A stretch of 64,000 nt of DNA, from NCBI RefSeq assembly GCF_024139115.2, contig NC_085141.1, forward strand, positions 244,705,047-244,769,046. Direction: 5' to 3'. Under the pieces are notes generated by a model. The model ran no database searches. It saw only the letters and a program-made list of their open reading frames with translations, and had not been told where the DNA came from. Each line of letters opens with the position of its first letter. Positions within the stretch are counted from its first letter, which is position 1. The stretch is from Armigeres subalbatus. Lineage: Eukaryota > Arthropoda > Insecta > Diptera > Culicidae. The position numbers and the translations under genes were made by a program. Positions 11,270 to 22,259 of the stretch are shown here, in pieces.

Positions 11270-12345
11270 TCATTACGCAAAATAAACTATTCCCCTTCGG
11301 TCCTCTATCTTCCACACATGGATACCGTTCTTCCACTACTGTTTCGCTATATCCCACATGATGGAACAAACACAAACCAGAATCTCAAATATCTCACTAC
11401 TTGGGCACTCACTTGATATCGAATAATTTCATTCGAAGTTGGGCGAGATGTTGCCTGCCGTCGGTTCACGACTCACTTCTGATGTTGTACTCCCCTGTCT
11501 GCTTGGTTGCAATCTTGAACTATCTCACTCGCTGTCAAGCTAAAGGTAAGTACTTGTAATATTTGGACCCGAAACTGCCTCCGGCGGTGGCGCTTTGCTG
11601 ACTTCTACTACTCTGTGACTGGTTGGCACTACACACTTATTAGACATGCACACATACAGACGGCACCACCTAAAGCTGTTTCTTGATCTACGCTTTGCTT
11701 AGTTTTACGACGAAAATATTCACTACAGCTATGTCTTCGTCCCACCACTAGCTTCAGTCGTAGTCTTCTTTCGTAGTTTCACTATTTTTGCCGCGACTTG
11801 TTTTAGTAGACCATTTTGGGCTCTTTCACTTTATGATTGAGAAACTGCACCTTGATTGATTTTCCAATCGACTTTCGGTAACTTCTGGTTTCGTGTGAAA
11901 GCAACGCTTAGTCATTCATTGAATTAGAAAATCGATTCTACACTCCTCCGATGAAATCACATTCCACAGTCTTCACCGCTGCAGTCGCAAAAATTCCATC
12001 GACTGGTCCATCAATTTCCCGAAAAATCACACCTCCCATGCCCTCATCGAATTATCCAAAGTGTTCACCCGGAATCAGGAACTGAACTGAACTCACTCCC
12101 GTTTCACTGTGGCCCGACGACCCCATAAAAATAGCTCCCGGGTCTCTCCTTTCACACTGTGACTGTGCCACCACCCGTACTACTCGCAATCTCGAATATG
12201 CAAAAATCTCCTTCATTAGCCAAAATCATTCGAATAATACGACGCCGTCACTGTCTTACTTTTTTCGCTGGTTTCGCTCGACTACGCCACACAGCAGCAG
12301 TCTACTAGTGACTGCTTTCAACTCAACTGCTCTGCTGGGACTGAA
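11270..12345 (-). other. candidate long 5' UTR exon
   Basis: Unlike its AT-rich surroundings, this is about 1 kb of balanced, purine-rich (on the - strand), repeat-free sequence downstream of a plausible core promoter. It contains many stop codons and no long ORF, as expected for a leader. A possible donor (CAA then GTGAGT on the - strand) lies at about 11408-11416. No coding exon was found, so the gene, if real, is unidentified. Confidence 0.3.
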
Positions 12346-12379
12346 ATTTACCTACACCCCTCCCACTCCGAAAATATAC
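12340..12379 (-). promoter_or_regulatory. candidate TATA + initiator core promoter
   Basis: On the - strand TATATTTT (12378-12371) is followed about 33 bases later by TTTCAGTCCC, an exact arthropod initiator (TCAGTY) with the start A at 12342. Spacing fits a TATA/Inr promoter; no other evidence. Confidence 0.35.
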
Positions 12380-12535
12380 ACACACGACACTGCACGGTGG
12401 GGCGTTCGTTCACTTTTTTTTGGAGAAACATAATTGAACTACGATGTACAATTAGGCCGTTACGAATATTTAATTAAAATGATGTCATACTGGTCTCCGA
12501 TAGGTTAAGGGAGGATAATAAAAAATAAATATTAA

Positions 12536-12664
12536 CCCTTAAAGGCGCAAGGCGATTTTTTTAGAAATCGTCGAAAGTATTTTTAGCGTAAACTACCATT
12601 AAAATCATTAACATTAAACGTATTTTCGGTTTGTTGTTTTAAAACAACATTGCGCATTTAAGGG
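12536..12664. mobile_element. piggyBac-type MITE at TTAA
   Basis: 129 bp bounded by TTAA (12532-12535 and 12665-12668). Termini CCCTTAAAGGCGCAA and TTGCGCATTTAAGGG are inverted repeats with one mismatch. TTAA duplication plus a CCC start is the piggyBac signature. Non-coding. Confidence 0.75.
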
Positions 12665-12668
12665 TTAA

Positions 12669-14094
12669 AATGAAAAAAAATAAAAAAAACTCCACGGATT
12701 TGTTACAGAATGTTTAGAAAATTTTCAAAATTATCCGAATATTTTTTGTTGCCCCCTCAAAATATTAGTTTTGGTCAAAAAAAATCTGAAGGGGGAGACA
12801 TAATTGTTTTTTTTTTTATTTGTACCGGACATATAACTATTTCAAGGTTGAACATTTTCTTTTTCACGTTTCCCGATGAAAACAAATCTCACAAATTTCT
12901 CTCCAGTGCGCTTGAAAGAGAAAGATGATTAAACGTCAGCAACCCTTATTGACAAATCCACCTTGCAATAAGCTTCTCGAGAAAAGTATTAAGGATCAGA
13001 AATCAGTCAGTTTTAATTTACAATTTTTGTTGAAATTTTATATATTTGTGCATGCAGAACATTGGTCTACACATAAAATGAGAGACATGAGAGTGAAATT
13101 ACTAAATGCCACAAGATGTTATGACGTAATGTCATTTGACAATATTTTTGGCTTTCAATCGTACGGTTTTAGATTTAGAGCAGTAGTCGGGTTGTAAGTT
13201 AAACCAATTGCTGAAAGATCTTTACGACCATCTAACAAAAACTATAAAAGACGAATGGTGAAACGGTAGAACGCATAACAAATCAAACATGTTATAGTGT
13301 GTTAGGCTGATGACATACTGGGAGCGAAGAGAAGCGAAGCGAAGAGGTTGGAGATAAGCAATGCGAAGTGAAGCGGCGATCAAAGCGAGCCATGACATTT
13401 TGAAAGCGTTTTTCAGAGTGTTGATCTCGCAACAAATTCAAGTGTAAAAACATGGATTTCCTCAGATGCAGAATATTTTGCCTCTCCAAGCACAAAGAGC
13501 AGAGTGTTGGGGAGGTTTTTAGAATGTCGCTATAGAAAACCGATTTTATGATGTGAGCGATTATCACCACATACAAACAGGCGTAAGGCGTAGCTTTGGT
13601 AACAACTTTTTGGGCCATGTTTTATTCTTATTTTACGTTTGCTCCTATGGAAGATCCATTAATAACGTTACGGGAAATTTTCAATACCAACCCCAAAAAT
13701 TGCGCAAACCCGATTTTCGTTGAAGTTGTTTTTTCTGCGGTTATCTAGATTTACGCAATTTAACGGGCTTTTCAAGGTACACGGTACGTATCTCCCGCGT
13801 AAAAACAGACTCCAGTGTAAAATCAAATATCAAAGCGATTGAACAAAATAATTTCTTTCGTTTCAAACGCGCATTACCCTGATCTCTGGTGTAGGTCTGT
13901 CGGTGATTTGGAGACACCAATGGACTATGTTGAGTCTATGAAATTCAGCTCTGTTGTGACTTTGTGAGTTGAACGATGTTCGGAATCACTATCGGACCAA
14001 AGAAGCTTGTGTGAAGCGGTCGATGGTCGGAATCGCTATACATACAGTTTTATCCAATTATTTAATACCGTTCTAACAATTTTAACAAAATAAA
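12669..14094. other. non-coding; GCGAA-type simple repeat
   Basis: No gene seen. An imperfect (GCGAA)n tract occurs at about 13322-13385 (GAGCGAAGAGAAGCGAAGCG..). Frames up to 108 codons (13292-13618, -) have no recognisable domain. Confidence 0.5.
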
Positions 14095-14243
14095 TATAGA
14101 AAAGAAGGAAAGGAATGGTTGAGAAAAACAGAAATATCTTTATTTAAATTCAACAAAACACGGACGCGTGTACATCGATCGGATCACTCGTAGACACTGA
14201 TTTTTGCTTCGCTTTTTTCCGGGGGTCCACCAATCGTCCCACA
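14095..14243 (-). repeat. 3' LTR
   Basis: 149 bp. On the - strand it begins TGTGGGACGATTGGTGG and ends ..CTTTTCTATA, where the 5' LTR ends ..TACA. It is the only difference seen between the two LTRs. Confidence 0.95.
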
Positions 14244-14258
14244 CGGCCACTCCTGACA

Positions 14259-17200
14259 TCACTTCCGGCCCGGAAGTGACCAAGGTTTCAGGGAATCTCC
14301 AGATGTTGAAGTCTTGTTCGGTCCCTCCGATTCGGGATCCAACTTTCGAACTTCGTAACGGTCATATGGCCAAACGCCCACGATCTCATAGGGTCCAAAA
14401 TACTTCGGCTTCACCTTTTGACCGACACCAAATTGCGTCTTCGGTATGGCCACAACATCACCGAGCTTGTACTTCTGCAACGATTTTCTTCGGGTATTGT
14501 AATATTTTTTGTTCTCTTCCTGGATATCCTGGATGTTTCGATGAGCCACTTGCCGTAATTCGTTGCGCGACTGTTGGAAATCCTCCTGTAGCTCCTGTTG
14601 CAGTATTTCCTGTAACACTTCGTCTTCCTTCGTTTTCATCTTTGTGCCGATCAAGAGTTCAAACGGGGACATTTGAATCGCTCGCTGCCAGCTGTTATTT
14701 AGACATTTTTGAACACTGGCAACATGATTGAACCATGCTTCTGGTTTATCAATCGACAACTTCGTCAGCATCGGGATTATAATACGGTGAACGCGTTCCA
14801 CCTGACCATTACCACGTGGAACTCCCGTTACAATCGTATGCAACTCAATGTCTTCTTCGGAACAAAACTTGGTGAATACTTTCGACGTGAATGCTGCACC
14901 GCGATCACTTATAATACGACGAGGATTCCCAAACGTGTCGAAAATGATCCGTAGTTTTTTCAACGTCTCTTCGGCTCCTGTAGATTTCATTGGAAATAAC
15001 CACACGAATTTCGTGAATCCGTCAATGACTGTCAAAATGTAGTTATAAGCTTTTCGAGTCGACGGCATCGGTCCGAGGTGATCCACATGTATCGTATCTA
15101 ACGGAATGTCACCCTTCGGAATAGGCTTCAGTTCTCCTTCTGGTTTGCCGCGTTTTTTCTCACCGACAATACACGGGACACACGTGGCAATACAGCTCTC
15201 CGAATCGATTCGCTCCTTTGTTTTTTTCACGCCAAAATGCCCCTTCTCGTGAGCGGTTCGTATGATCGTCATTTCCATTGATTCCGGTACGAAGATTCGC
15301 CAGTTCTTTCTGTTACCTTCGTATAGGACTCCATTCCTGAGGCAATACCCATCATAATTGCCGTTACATTCCAATTCCGCCATAATTGCCTTGGACTTTT
15401 CATCATTTTGCTGACTTTCGGAAATTTGCGCGCTAACGGATGCAGAGATCACTAGTACATTCGCTCTCGACAATGCATCGACGTGCTGCATCTTTTCTCC
15501 GGGGCGATGCTCTACGTCAAAATCAAACTCGGCCAGGTCAACTATCCATCTGGCGATTCGAGCGTTCATCTTCTTCTTTGCAAGTGAATCCTTGAACGCC
15601 CTGCAATCCGTTACGATCTTGAACCTCCGTCCTAACAGGTAACATCTGAATTTTTTGACTGATTCAACAACTGCCAGAGTTTCTTGCTCAAAGGAGTGGT
15701 AATTTTGTTCGGCATTACTTGTTAAACGGCTGAAATAATAACAAGGATGGAACTTACCATCGTCCTCCGCGCGTTGCATGAGAATGCCAGCCAAAGCAAA
15801 TTTGCTAGCGTCCGTATGAACCTCGGTCTCGGCATCAGGTCGGAATATTCGCAGTACTGGGTAGCTTGCGAGAATTTCTTTAATGCGATTAAACGCCGCA
15901 ATCGCTCCGTCATCGAAATAGAACTTGCTATCTTTTTTCAGCATACTTGATAGAGGGCGTGCAACGTTAGCAAACGAGGGTATAAACTTACGGAAGTAGT
16001 TTGCCAGACCGTAAAACCCTTGCAGCTGCTTTACCGTAGTTGGGATCGGGAACTGTTTAACTTTTTCAATCTTCCCAGGTGCTGGTTCAACTTGGCCATC
16101 GTGAAGTACGTAACCAATATACTCCGCACGTCGCTGCAGGAACACACACTTTCTCCAATTGAACCTCAAACCCGCCTTCTCAGCCACTTTAAGCACTTTT
16201 TGTAAAGCTACCAATCCTTCTTCTTCATTCGCCGTCGGTATAATAATGTCATCGACAAAGGCTACGATTGTCCCGTCGTTGATCAAGTCTTTTAGCACTG
16301 TGTTTATGAAACGCCCGAAAGCATTTCCACTGGTACACAGACCGAATGGAGCACGCAGAAACTCGAACTGCCCGTCGCTTGTTACGAATGACGTGTATTT
16401 TCGACTTTCTTCGGAAACCGGTACGTGGAAATAAGAATTTTCCAAATCCAACGTAGTAAACACTCGCGCGCCAGACAGCTTGTCTATTTGTTCTTCCACA
16501 TTTGGCATGGGAAACTTGTCACGAATCATCTTCTTATTGATCTCGCGATAATCAACGCATACCCGTCGTGAACCATCTTTTTTAGGCACTACTACCACGG
16601 CACTCGCGTACTCGCTCTCGGAGGGCTGAATTATGCCGTTTTCCAACCATTCGTCGATCTGCACTTTAACAACATCCTTCTCGAGAGGAGCCAAACGCCG
16701 CGGATTAACGCACACTACATCATTATTGCACAGTCTTATTTGAAGCTTATTCGTCGCTGTAACGGTTGCGGCCGGCCGGTAACTATCGATGAGAGCCGAA
16801 ACCTCATCACGATACCGATATGGTACGACAATTTCGCTTTCACCAACAAACTCTTCGATCTTTCGGATCCACTTTGCATCATGCGATGGCTCTTCCGTGG
16901 GTTTCCTTTTAATGTGTACGCCTTCCGAGGTAATCGAGTAGTCAACACTACGAAGAAAATCCATACCAACCAACATCTTCACGTCGATCGCTTGCTGCGG
17001 CACAACATAAACAAGGATCTCGAACTCTTCATTCTCGATTGAAACATTAACGATCGATTCCCCACACACATTTTTAACATCTCCTCCATAACCGCGCACT
17101 TTCATGTCGGACTTCTTCGGATGTGCTCCGTTCTTCGCCAAAACAAACCATAAATCACTTCGGATCAAAGAAATCTCGCTTCCTGTGTCGACTGTCGCAT

Positions 17201-18494
17201 CAACATCGTGTTCACCGATTTTCACCAATACTTTTGGGATGGTACTCGTGGCGTTTTTCAGTGTGTTGACATTCGACGCACTTTTCTTTACGCCGTCGTG
17301 CTGTTTCGATTTTTCACCCGTCTTCGAGCAGTTACGCGACAAATGTCCGAATGAATTGCAGTTAAAGCACTTCGGCCCGTCAGCTTTCTGTGGGCAATCA
17401 CCCGCTATGTGTGAACTGCTACCACAGTTAAAACAATGCTTTTTCGCACTAAACCGCTCCGATGGCTTTCTCATCTCTTTCTCGCGTTGGTCCTTCTTTT
17501 TCACTTGAGCGTCGCTTGGTTTTGGTTTTCCACCACTCTTCGTTTGAACTTTTTCGAAGTTGAGAAGTTTCTCCTTCAGCTGTCGAATCGATTGTGCTTC
17601 GTAAAGCAACGATCGGTGGAACTCATCGTCGGTTATACCATCAACCACATACTCACAAATACTCGGCTCGTCGAGGTCGATCGACAAGGCGATGCGTTGC
17701 ATTTCGTAAATATAATCACGGATGGCTTCGTTCGGCTTTCGTTTTCTTGCAGCCAACTGTCGGTGGACGTCACTGGCGCGGACGAATGGAGCAAACTCTT
17801 TGATGAGGGCACTCTTTAGCTTTGCGAACGAAGTTAGGTTACGTTGCGCAAACATGAATCGGCGTGCTGTGCCTATCATCTTTTTCCTACACATGATGAG
17901 TTTTTGTTCATCGTTCCACAATGCTATTTTAGCCATTGCTTCGAATTGTGATATCCATAGCTTGACGTCCTGTCCATCTTCAGCACCGAACGTTTCGATG
18001 CTGTCTTCCACATCTCTGAATGAGTACGGCTGCCGCTGCTGGTTTGCAAACCGATCTACAGGCGTGGAAACACATCTACCGCCCCTTGATAGAGCCGTGA
18101 GAAATTTTGCAGAGTTCTCACTACCACTACCATCGTTTTCGCACGAATCATCGTTTTCGTCGTCTTCTTGGTCGTTGTTGGCATCGTCATCGGCATCTCT
18201 ATTGCCGACACGATCGCCTTCGTCGTGTGCACTGTTGCCATGGTTTTCGTTGTTCGGCCGTTCACCGATACAATCGTCTTCATTACCAGTACCATCATCG
18301 TGCAGTTGCGTATTCCGTACCCCATCGTTGGTACGCGAAAAACCTTCGTTTGCAACTAGCGTCATGTCGTGGTACACGATTCTTTCGGCCATCTCTTTTT
18401 TACATCCTTCCACGGACAAACCACGTTTCTCGCACTCGCGTTCGATGCCGGTTTTTGTGAAAACCTTGCACAGTTCGTCCACTTTCTCCGCCAT
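14259..18494 (-). CDS. Gag-Pol polyprotein of Ty3/gypsy retrotransposon
   Basis: 1411 codons. Gag occupies roughly residues 1-400, with an Asp/Asn-rich stretch at about 65-125 and two nucleocapsid zinc knuckles CX2CX4HX4C at 354-367 and 376-389. The aspartic protease DTGS is at 436-439. Reverse transcriptase spans about 600-800, with catalytic D683 (TLDLE) and FVDD at 746-749. RNase H follows from about 890 (TDAS, D895). Integrase has HEKGH (H1082, H1086), C1105 and C1108, then catalytic D1138, D1197 and E1233 (D-x35-E). A GPY/F module lies at about 1365-1385. Gag and Pol share one frame with no frameshift or stop. Odd: the spacing between H1086 and C1105 is only 18 residues against about 29 in most gypsy integrases, and the usual YWPGM segment is absent. 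Confidence 0.95.
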   Translation of the reverse strand: MAEKVDELCKVFTKTGIERECEKRGLSVEGCKKEMAERIVYHDMTLVANEGFSRTNDGVRNTQLHDDGTGNEDDCIGERPNNENHGNSAHDEGDRVGNRDADDDANNDQEDDENDDSCENDGSGSENSAKFLTALSRGGRCVSTPVDRFANQQRQPYSFRDVEDSIETFGAEDGQDVKLWISQFEAMAKIALWNDEQKLIMCRKKMIGTARRFMFAQRNLTSFAKLKSALIKEFAPFVRASDVHRQLAARKRKPNEAIRDYIYEMQRIALSIDLDEPSICEYVVDGITDDEFHRSLLYEAQSIRQLKEKLLNFEKVQTKSGGKPKPSDAQVKKKDQREKEMRKPSERFSAKKHCFNCGSSSHIAGDCPQKADGPKCFNCNSFGHLSRNCSKTGEKSKQHDGVKKSASNVNTLKNATSTIPKVLVKIGEHDVDATVDTGSEISLIRSDLWFVLAKNGAHPKKSDMKVRGYGGDVKNVCGESIVNVSIENEEFEILVYVVPQQAIDVKMLVGMDFLRSVDYSITSEGVHIKRKPTEEPSHDAKWIRKIEEFVGESEIVVPYRYRDEVSALIDSYRPAATVTATNKLQIRLCNNDVVCVNPRRLAPLEKDVVKVQIDEWLENGIIQPSESEYASAVVVVPKKDGSRRVCVDYREINKKMIRDKFPMPNVEEQIDKLSGARVFTTLDLENSYFHVPVSEESRKYTSFVTSDGQFEFLRAPFGLCTSGNAFGRFINTVLKDLINDGTIVAFVDDIIIPTANEEEGLVALQKVLKVAEKAGLRFNWRKCVFLQRRAEYIGYVLHDGQVEPAPGKIEKVKQFPIPTTVKQLQGFYGLANYFRKFIPSFANVARPLSSMLKKDSKFYFDDGAIAAFNRIKEILASYPVLRIFRPDAETEVHTDASKFALAGILMQRAEDDGKFHPCYYFSRLTSNAEQNYHSFEQETLAVVESVKKFRCYLLGRRFKIVTDCRAFKDSLAKKKMNARIARWIVDLAEFDFDVEHRPGEKMQHVDALSRANVLVISASVSAQISESQQNDEKSKAIMAELECNGNYDGYCLRNGVLYEGNRKNWRIFVPESMEMTIIRTAHEKGHFGVKKTKERIDSESCIATCVPCIVGEKKRGKPEGELKPIPKGDIPLDTIHVDHLGPMPSTRKAYNYILTVIDGFTKFVWLFPMKSTGAEETLKKLRIIFDTFGNPRRIISDRGAAFTSKVFTKFCSEEDIELHTIVTGVPRGNGQVERVHRIIIPMLTKLSIDKPEAWFNHVASVQKCLNNSWQRAIQMSPFELLIGTKMKTKEDEVLQEILQQELQEDFQQSRNELRQVAHRNIQDIQEENKKYYNTRRKSLQKYKLGDVVAIPKTQFGVGQKVKPKYFGPYEIVGVWPYDRYEVRKLDPESEGPNKTSTSGDSLKPWSLPGRK

Positions 18495-18583
18495 TTTGGT
18501 TTCAGCGCAGCGTTCCGGTGAAAGAATTTCACTTAATTTTCACTTTTTTAACGCGACGACCGGACAATTTCTCGATTATTCCT

Positions 18584-18600
18584 TCCCGGACGAGCCCCCA
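18584..18600 (-). other. primer-binding site, tRNA-Pro
   Basis: TGGGGGCTCGTCCGGGA on the - strand starts immediately after the 5' LTR. From memory of the conserved tRNA 3' end it is complementary to the last 17 nt of tRNA-Pro, the same site used by gammaretroviruses. It marks minus-strand DNA priming. Confidence 0.85.
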
Positions 18601-18749
18601 TGTAGAAAAGAAGGAAAGGAATGGTTGAGAAAAACAGAAATATCTTTATTTAAATTCAACAAAACACGGACGCGTGTACATCGATCGGATCACTCGTAGA
18701 CACTGATTTTTGCTTCGCTTTTTTCCGGGGGTCCACCAATCGTCCCACA
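18601..18749 (-). repeat. 5' LTR
   Basis: 149 bp, begins TGTGGGACGATTGGTGG and ends CTTTTCTACA on the - strand (canonical TG..CA). It carries the promoter of the element by position; no TATA box is obvious. Confidence 0.95.
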
Positions 18750-18938
18750 TAAATATTATGTTTCCGAAATCTTTCGTTTATTATTTGGTTCTACTTCCTA
18801 ACTCTCATAGTGGTTAACGGATTTATCTATCTAGGAGTCATCTCCGCGATACATACTGTGTAGTTGGCCTCGCAGTATGACAAGAAATGTGAAGGAATGC
18901 AGAAACCATCATCTTTCAGGATGACTTCAAGTATAGGC

Positions 18939-20076
18939 CAGGGCTGGTAGCGACCAATGCCTCTCAAAATAAATAATGACTTCAGTGACCACAGCTGACG
19001 AAAAAAGGGACCAAATAGTGACTTAAAGTTGCAGAAAATGTGACCAAATAGTAACTTTCAGTTTCAGTTGCAAGTTCGATGAGACGAAATCAAGCGTTTT
19101 TAGGTCGAAGGAGAATATTTTTTTCGTAATTTGTGGCGAAAACCATCTTTCACCCACCACTCTTTTCTCAGAAAAACTCAGAAAACAGAAAGAAGAGAAA
19201 CGAAAATGGTGCACGCCAACTTTTATTTACTCAGTGACTATGTAAAATTGTATTGCCCTCTCTTTTTATCACACGGAAATTTTACTCAATATCAGTCAAA
19301 AACAGGACTACTCAAAACTATGAGAAGTCCTGCGAGCAAATCAAATGTTTGCGCCACTGGAAGTGAGCGCAGGGAGAAGTTGTTCAAATTTTGCGCGGCT
19401 ACTGAAATAAAATCTTTAGGAGGCACAAAACACAGTAAATAATAGAGTAGATAAGGTTGTCAATCCAAAAACTAACTCGCCACATAACGATCATGTGTCT
19501 AGAGAATATATTATAAAAATACGCTATAACAAAACTACTTTAGTTCTCGGTGAAATAGGGGAAGATCAAGTCTTCAAAGGGGTCAAATATCCCAAGGAAT
19601 CAAGTCCTCCCACCTTCCCCTACTTTATAAAGATTGAAAGTTTAAATAAAATTCAAAATCGTCAGGTCTCCTGCTTTCATGACTATATATCAATTTATAA
19701 ATTGTGACGTAAAACACCATAAATTAGCTACTAGTGAATTGCCAGCAGCGAGTAAAATGGCTGGCGAAGTTTCCAAGCGATAATTTTTCCAAGATCCGTA
19801 AATTCATTTCCGCCATGAACAAAGCTTGTCATACTTGAGAATTGCGGCTCCGCAAAGTGTCTCACACGACTGAGCCTAACAAATATATAAATGAATTGGT
19901 TAAAAGAGCATTATCCGACTAATTATAAATCCGGATTAAAACTAATATTAGTCAATAGTTTTAAAATAGTTACTTTTTGCAAGAAAAAGTGGCTTGATGT
20001 CGGAAAAAGGGACTTTTTACTGACTTGCCCGAAAAAAGTTACCACTTGACTAAAAAGTGAACCGCTACCAGGCCTG
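18939..20076. mobile_element. non-autonomous DNA transposon, copy 1 of CAGGGCTGGTAGCG family
   Basis: 1138 bp with termini CAGGGCTGGTAGCGAC and ..CCGCTACCAGGCCTG as inverted repeats, and subterminal repeats of the AGTGAC(TTT) / AAAAAGTGA type on both sides. TATAGGC flanks both ends (one or two bases offset at the right). No transposase frame; longest ORF about 100 codons without features. A second copy at 58802-61220 shares the whole body. The termini resemble hAT or related elements; superfamily uncertain. Confidence 0.8.
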
Positions 20077-21534
20077 AATATAGGCCATACTTTTGTATGA
20101 GATGAGATTAGATGAGACGAAAAGGATATCTGGAATCTTGTTTACGATATCCTGTTAAACACCACGCACCCCAGTGAACATATTGTGCTGCATCTAAAGT
20201 GATGAAAACAGTTTGTAACACGGTAAAATGTAGTGAAGTTGTCGATTTCGTTAAATATTAACTTACGGAAGTGAATTCTGAGACTGAAGACTTACTGTGC
20301 AGAACGCCGGTTAATCAACAGAAAGATATCTGAACGCTGGTGATCAGCTTTGGAACACTAAATTGTTGGAAAGCAGCATTTTCGATCTTACAATTTTTGC
20401 AGTAAAAGACCTGGGAGATCTATGGAATGGGATATAATTATGCGCATTTGAAATATTCTACTCACTTCCCTTTCTATCGAACTGGCGTGCTAATTTAAAA
20501 TACGATGAAACGCGCACATCCTAATTCATTTACCGGCCGCACAAGGCAGAACAAATTATATCGGCTGATGGCGCGATCGTTCTGCATACTTCTCGAAAAT
20601 ACGCACAATCAAGCCTTTACTTATTGACCGCACAAAGCACAATCACAAACTCGGATTTCGCGAATGCTCTGCGTCCTACCTGAAACGCGTCCGATCGCGC
20701 ACCATTTAATTTACTTACTCTGCTGCAGTAAAAGACCATGGAATTTAGACAAAGTAAGTTAGGCGACGGTGATAGAAGTGCGAGCCTTCCCCAGCTGACC
20801 TTGTTGACTTTCGTAGGCAATGTTTAGAGGTCACCGGTCACCACTCACAACCTTAGGGAAACCAAGGAATGCCCGAAAGCCTCGTGTTGTGGAAATGAGA
20901 TAGATCTCAGGATGCATGTAAGGCCATTTGGATTACATTTGTTTGTATAGGCCCAAATCTTTTATGAAACAATAGGGCGACGATGCTGGCAGCGTCGTCG
21001 AATAGAGTTTCCTGATCTAGTAGGAATTATGTATGTCTATGTTGTATGGAAAGGGCTCCCACCCAAGTTATACGAGAGCCGCATGTGTCCAGAATGGCTG
21101 AAACGTTTGAACCAAAAAAATAGCTAACCAGTTTATGATAGGAATGGAGCTTTACCATTATAAAGGACTGAATAGTGACTAGGTAGAATGATACATATAT
21201 TTGAAACGGATGATAACACCCTCGTACACACTCGGTGTGTCATGACAAAGTCTTCAGTCTCAAACTCCGTGGGTGACAAAAGATCTTTACTTACTTATAA
21301 GATCCATAAAAGCTGCTCTTATAATTGCAATTTAATTCCGTACATTATTGTCATTTAAGGACAATCCTCACGGAATCCACATTTAAAAGTACTCGCGTTT
21401 TTGATGGCACACAACTCAATGCGGAAGCACCGCACAACTGACATTTTTATTATTGAAAATCATTTTTTCGTGTATGCTGCAAGGAAAAGTGAAAAACTCC
21501 TTTTCGCTATTGGAGTTATGTGCCCCCGAACGTG
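20077..21534. other. non-coding, nothing recognised
   Basis: Mixed composition, with a GC-richer patch at about 20500-20830. No ORF with a domain, no RNA gene and no clear repeat. Confidence 0.5.
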
Positions 21535-21826
21535 CTTCTTCTTCTTCTTATTGGCATTACATCCCAACACTGGGACAGAGCCGCCTCGCAGCTTAGTGTT
21601 CATTAAGCACTTCCACAGTTATTAACTGCGAGGTTTCTAAGCCAAGTTACCATTTTGCATTCGTATATCATGAGGCTAACACGATGATACTTTTATGCCC
21701 AGGGAAGTCGAGACAATTTCCAATCCGAAAATTGCCTAGACCGGCACCGGGAATCGAACCCAGCCACCCTCAGCATGGTCTTGCTTTGTAGCCGCGCGTC
21801 TTACCGCACCCCCCCAACGGGCTATG
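21535..21826 (-). mobile_element. Feilai-like tRNA-derived SINE
   Basis: Read on the - strand it starts CCCGTTGGGGGGGTGCGGTA, has an A-box-like GGTAAGACGCGCGG (about 21793-21805) and an exact B box GGGTTCGATTCCC (21749-21761), about 40 bases apart as in a Pol III type-2 promoter. It ends in an A/G-rich repeat (..AATAAGAAGAAGAAG) near 21535. Arrangement and words match the Feilai SINE family of Aedes as I remember it. No coding capacity. Confidence 0.8.
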
Positions 21827-22117
21827 TAGTTTTAAAATTGGATTCCATAACAATTCACCTTAAGCGTTATTATGTGCGATTAACTACGAGTACGAGCGTT
21901 GAAACCGCTCTCATTTTCAACTCTATCAAAGGGGAAATCGCAGTTCAAATCGAATCCTAAATATTAAAGTGGAAGAATGAGCAACGCATAGAGGTCGGTC
22001 TTTCTTCTTACACGTTTTTCAATGGTAAGTCCGCAAGCACCGTATGAAATATCTACGAATAGGCTTTTCTATGCCCGCCATTGCATGAGAATGTTTCTTG
22101 TGTTGCAATTACAATGG

Positions 22118-22173
22118 ATACACTATGTCCAGAGAGGCGAGAATGTTTCCAACCCGAAAACATCCTAGACCGG
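22118..22173 (-). mobile_element. diverged Feilai-like SINE fragment
   Basis: GTCCAGAGAGGCGAGAATGT..CATCCTAGACCGG matches the middle of the SINE at about 21699-21743 (CCCAGGGAAGTCGAGACAAT..TGCCTAGACCGG) with several changes; neither end is present. Confidence 0.6.
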
Positions 22174-22259
22174 ACGCAGATGAAAAATAAAATAATTTGT
22201 TTCTGGTGGGCTTAAATACTGAATATGTACGCCAAAATGTTTGATTTTTCGCCAGTTTA

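Larger units (their letters stand above)
14095..18749 (-). mobile_element. full-length Ty3/gypsy LTR retrotransposon
   Basis: 4655 bp with 149-bp LTRs at both ends, a primer-binding site flush against the 5' LTR, a 106-nt leader and one uninterrupted Gag-Pol frame. The LTRs appear identical by eye except for one base next to the terminus. A TAAA direct repeat flanks the element (14091-14094 and 18750-18753). Just before the 3' LTR (- strand) is only a weak purine tract (AGGAGTGG). There is no env-like frame. RT-RNaseH-integrase order and a GPY/F module place it in Ty3/gypsy (Metaviridae); very short LTRs recall the Mag group, but that assignment is a guess. Very recent insertion. Confidence 0.95.

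Noticed and set aside
14244..14262. Polypurine tract of the gypsy element
   Set aside because: Only AGGAGTGG with interruptions; too weak to annotate separately.
14204..18699. Numerous + strand frames of 60-325 codons across the gypsy element
   Set aside because: Antisense shadows of the Gag-Pol frame; low-complexity Ser/His-rich translations.
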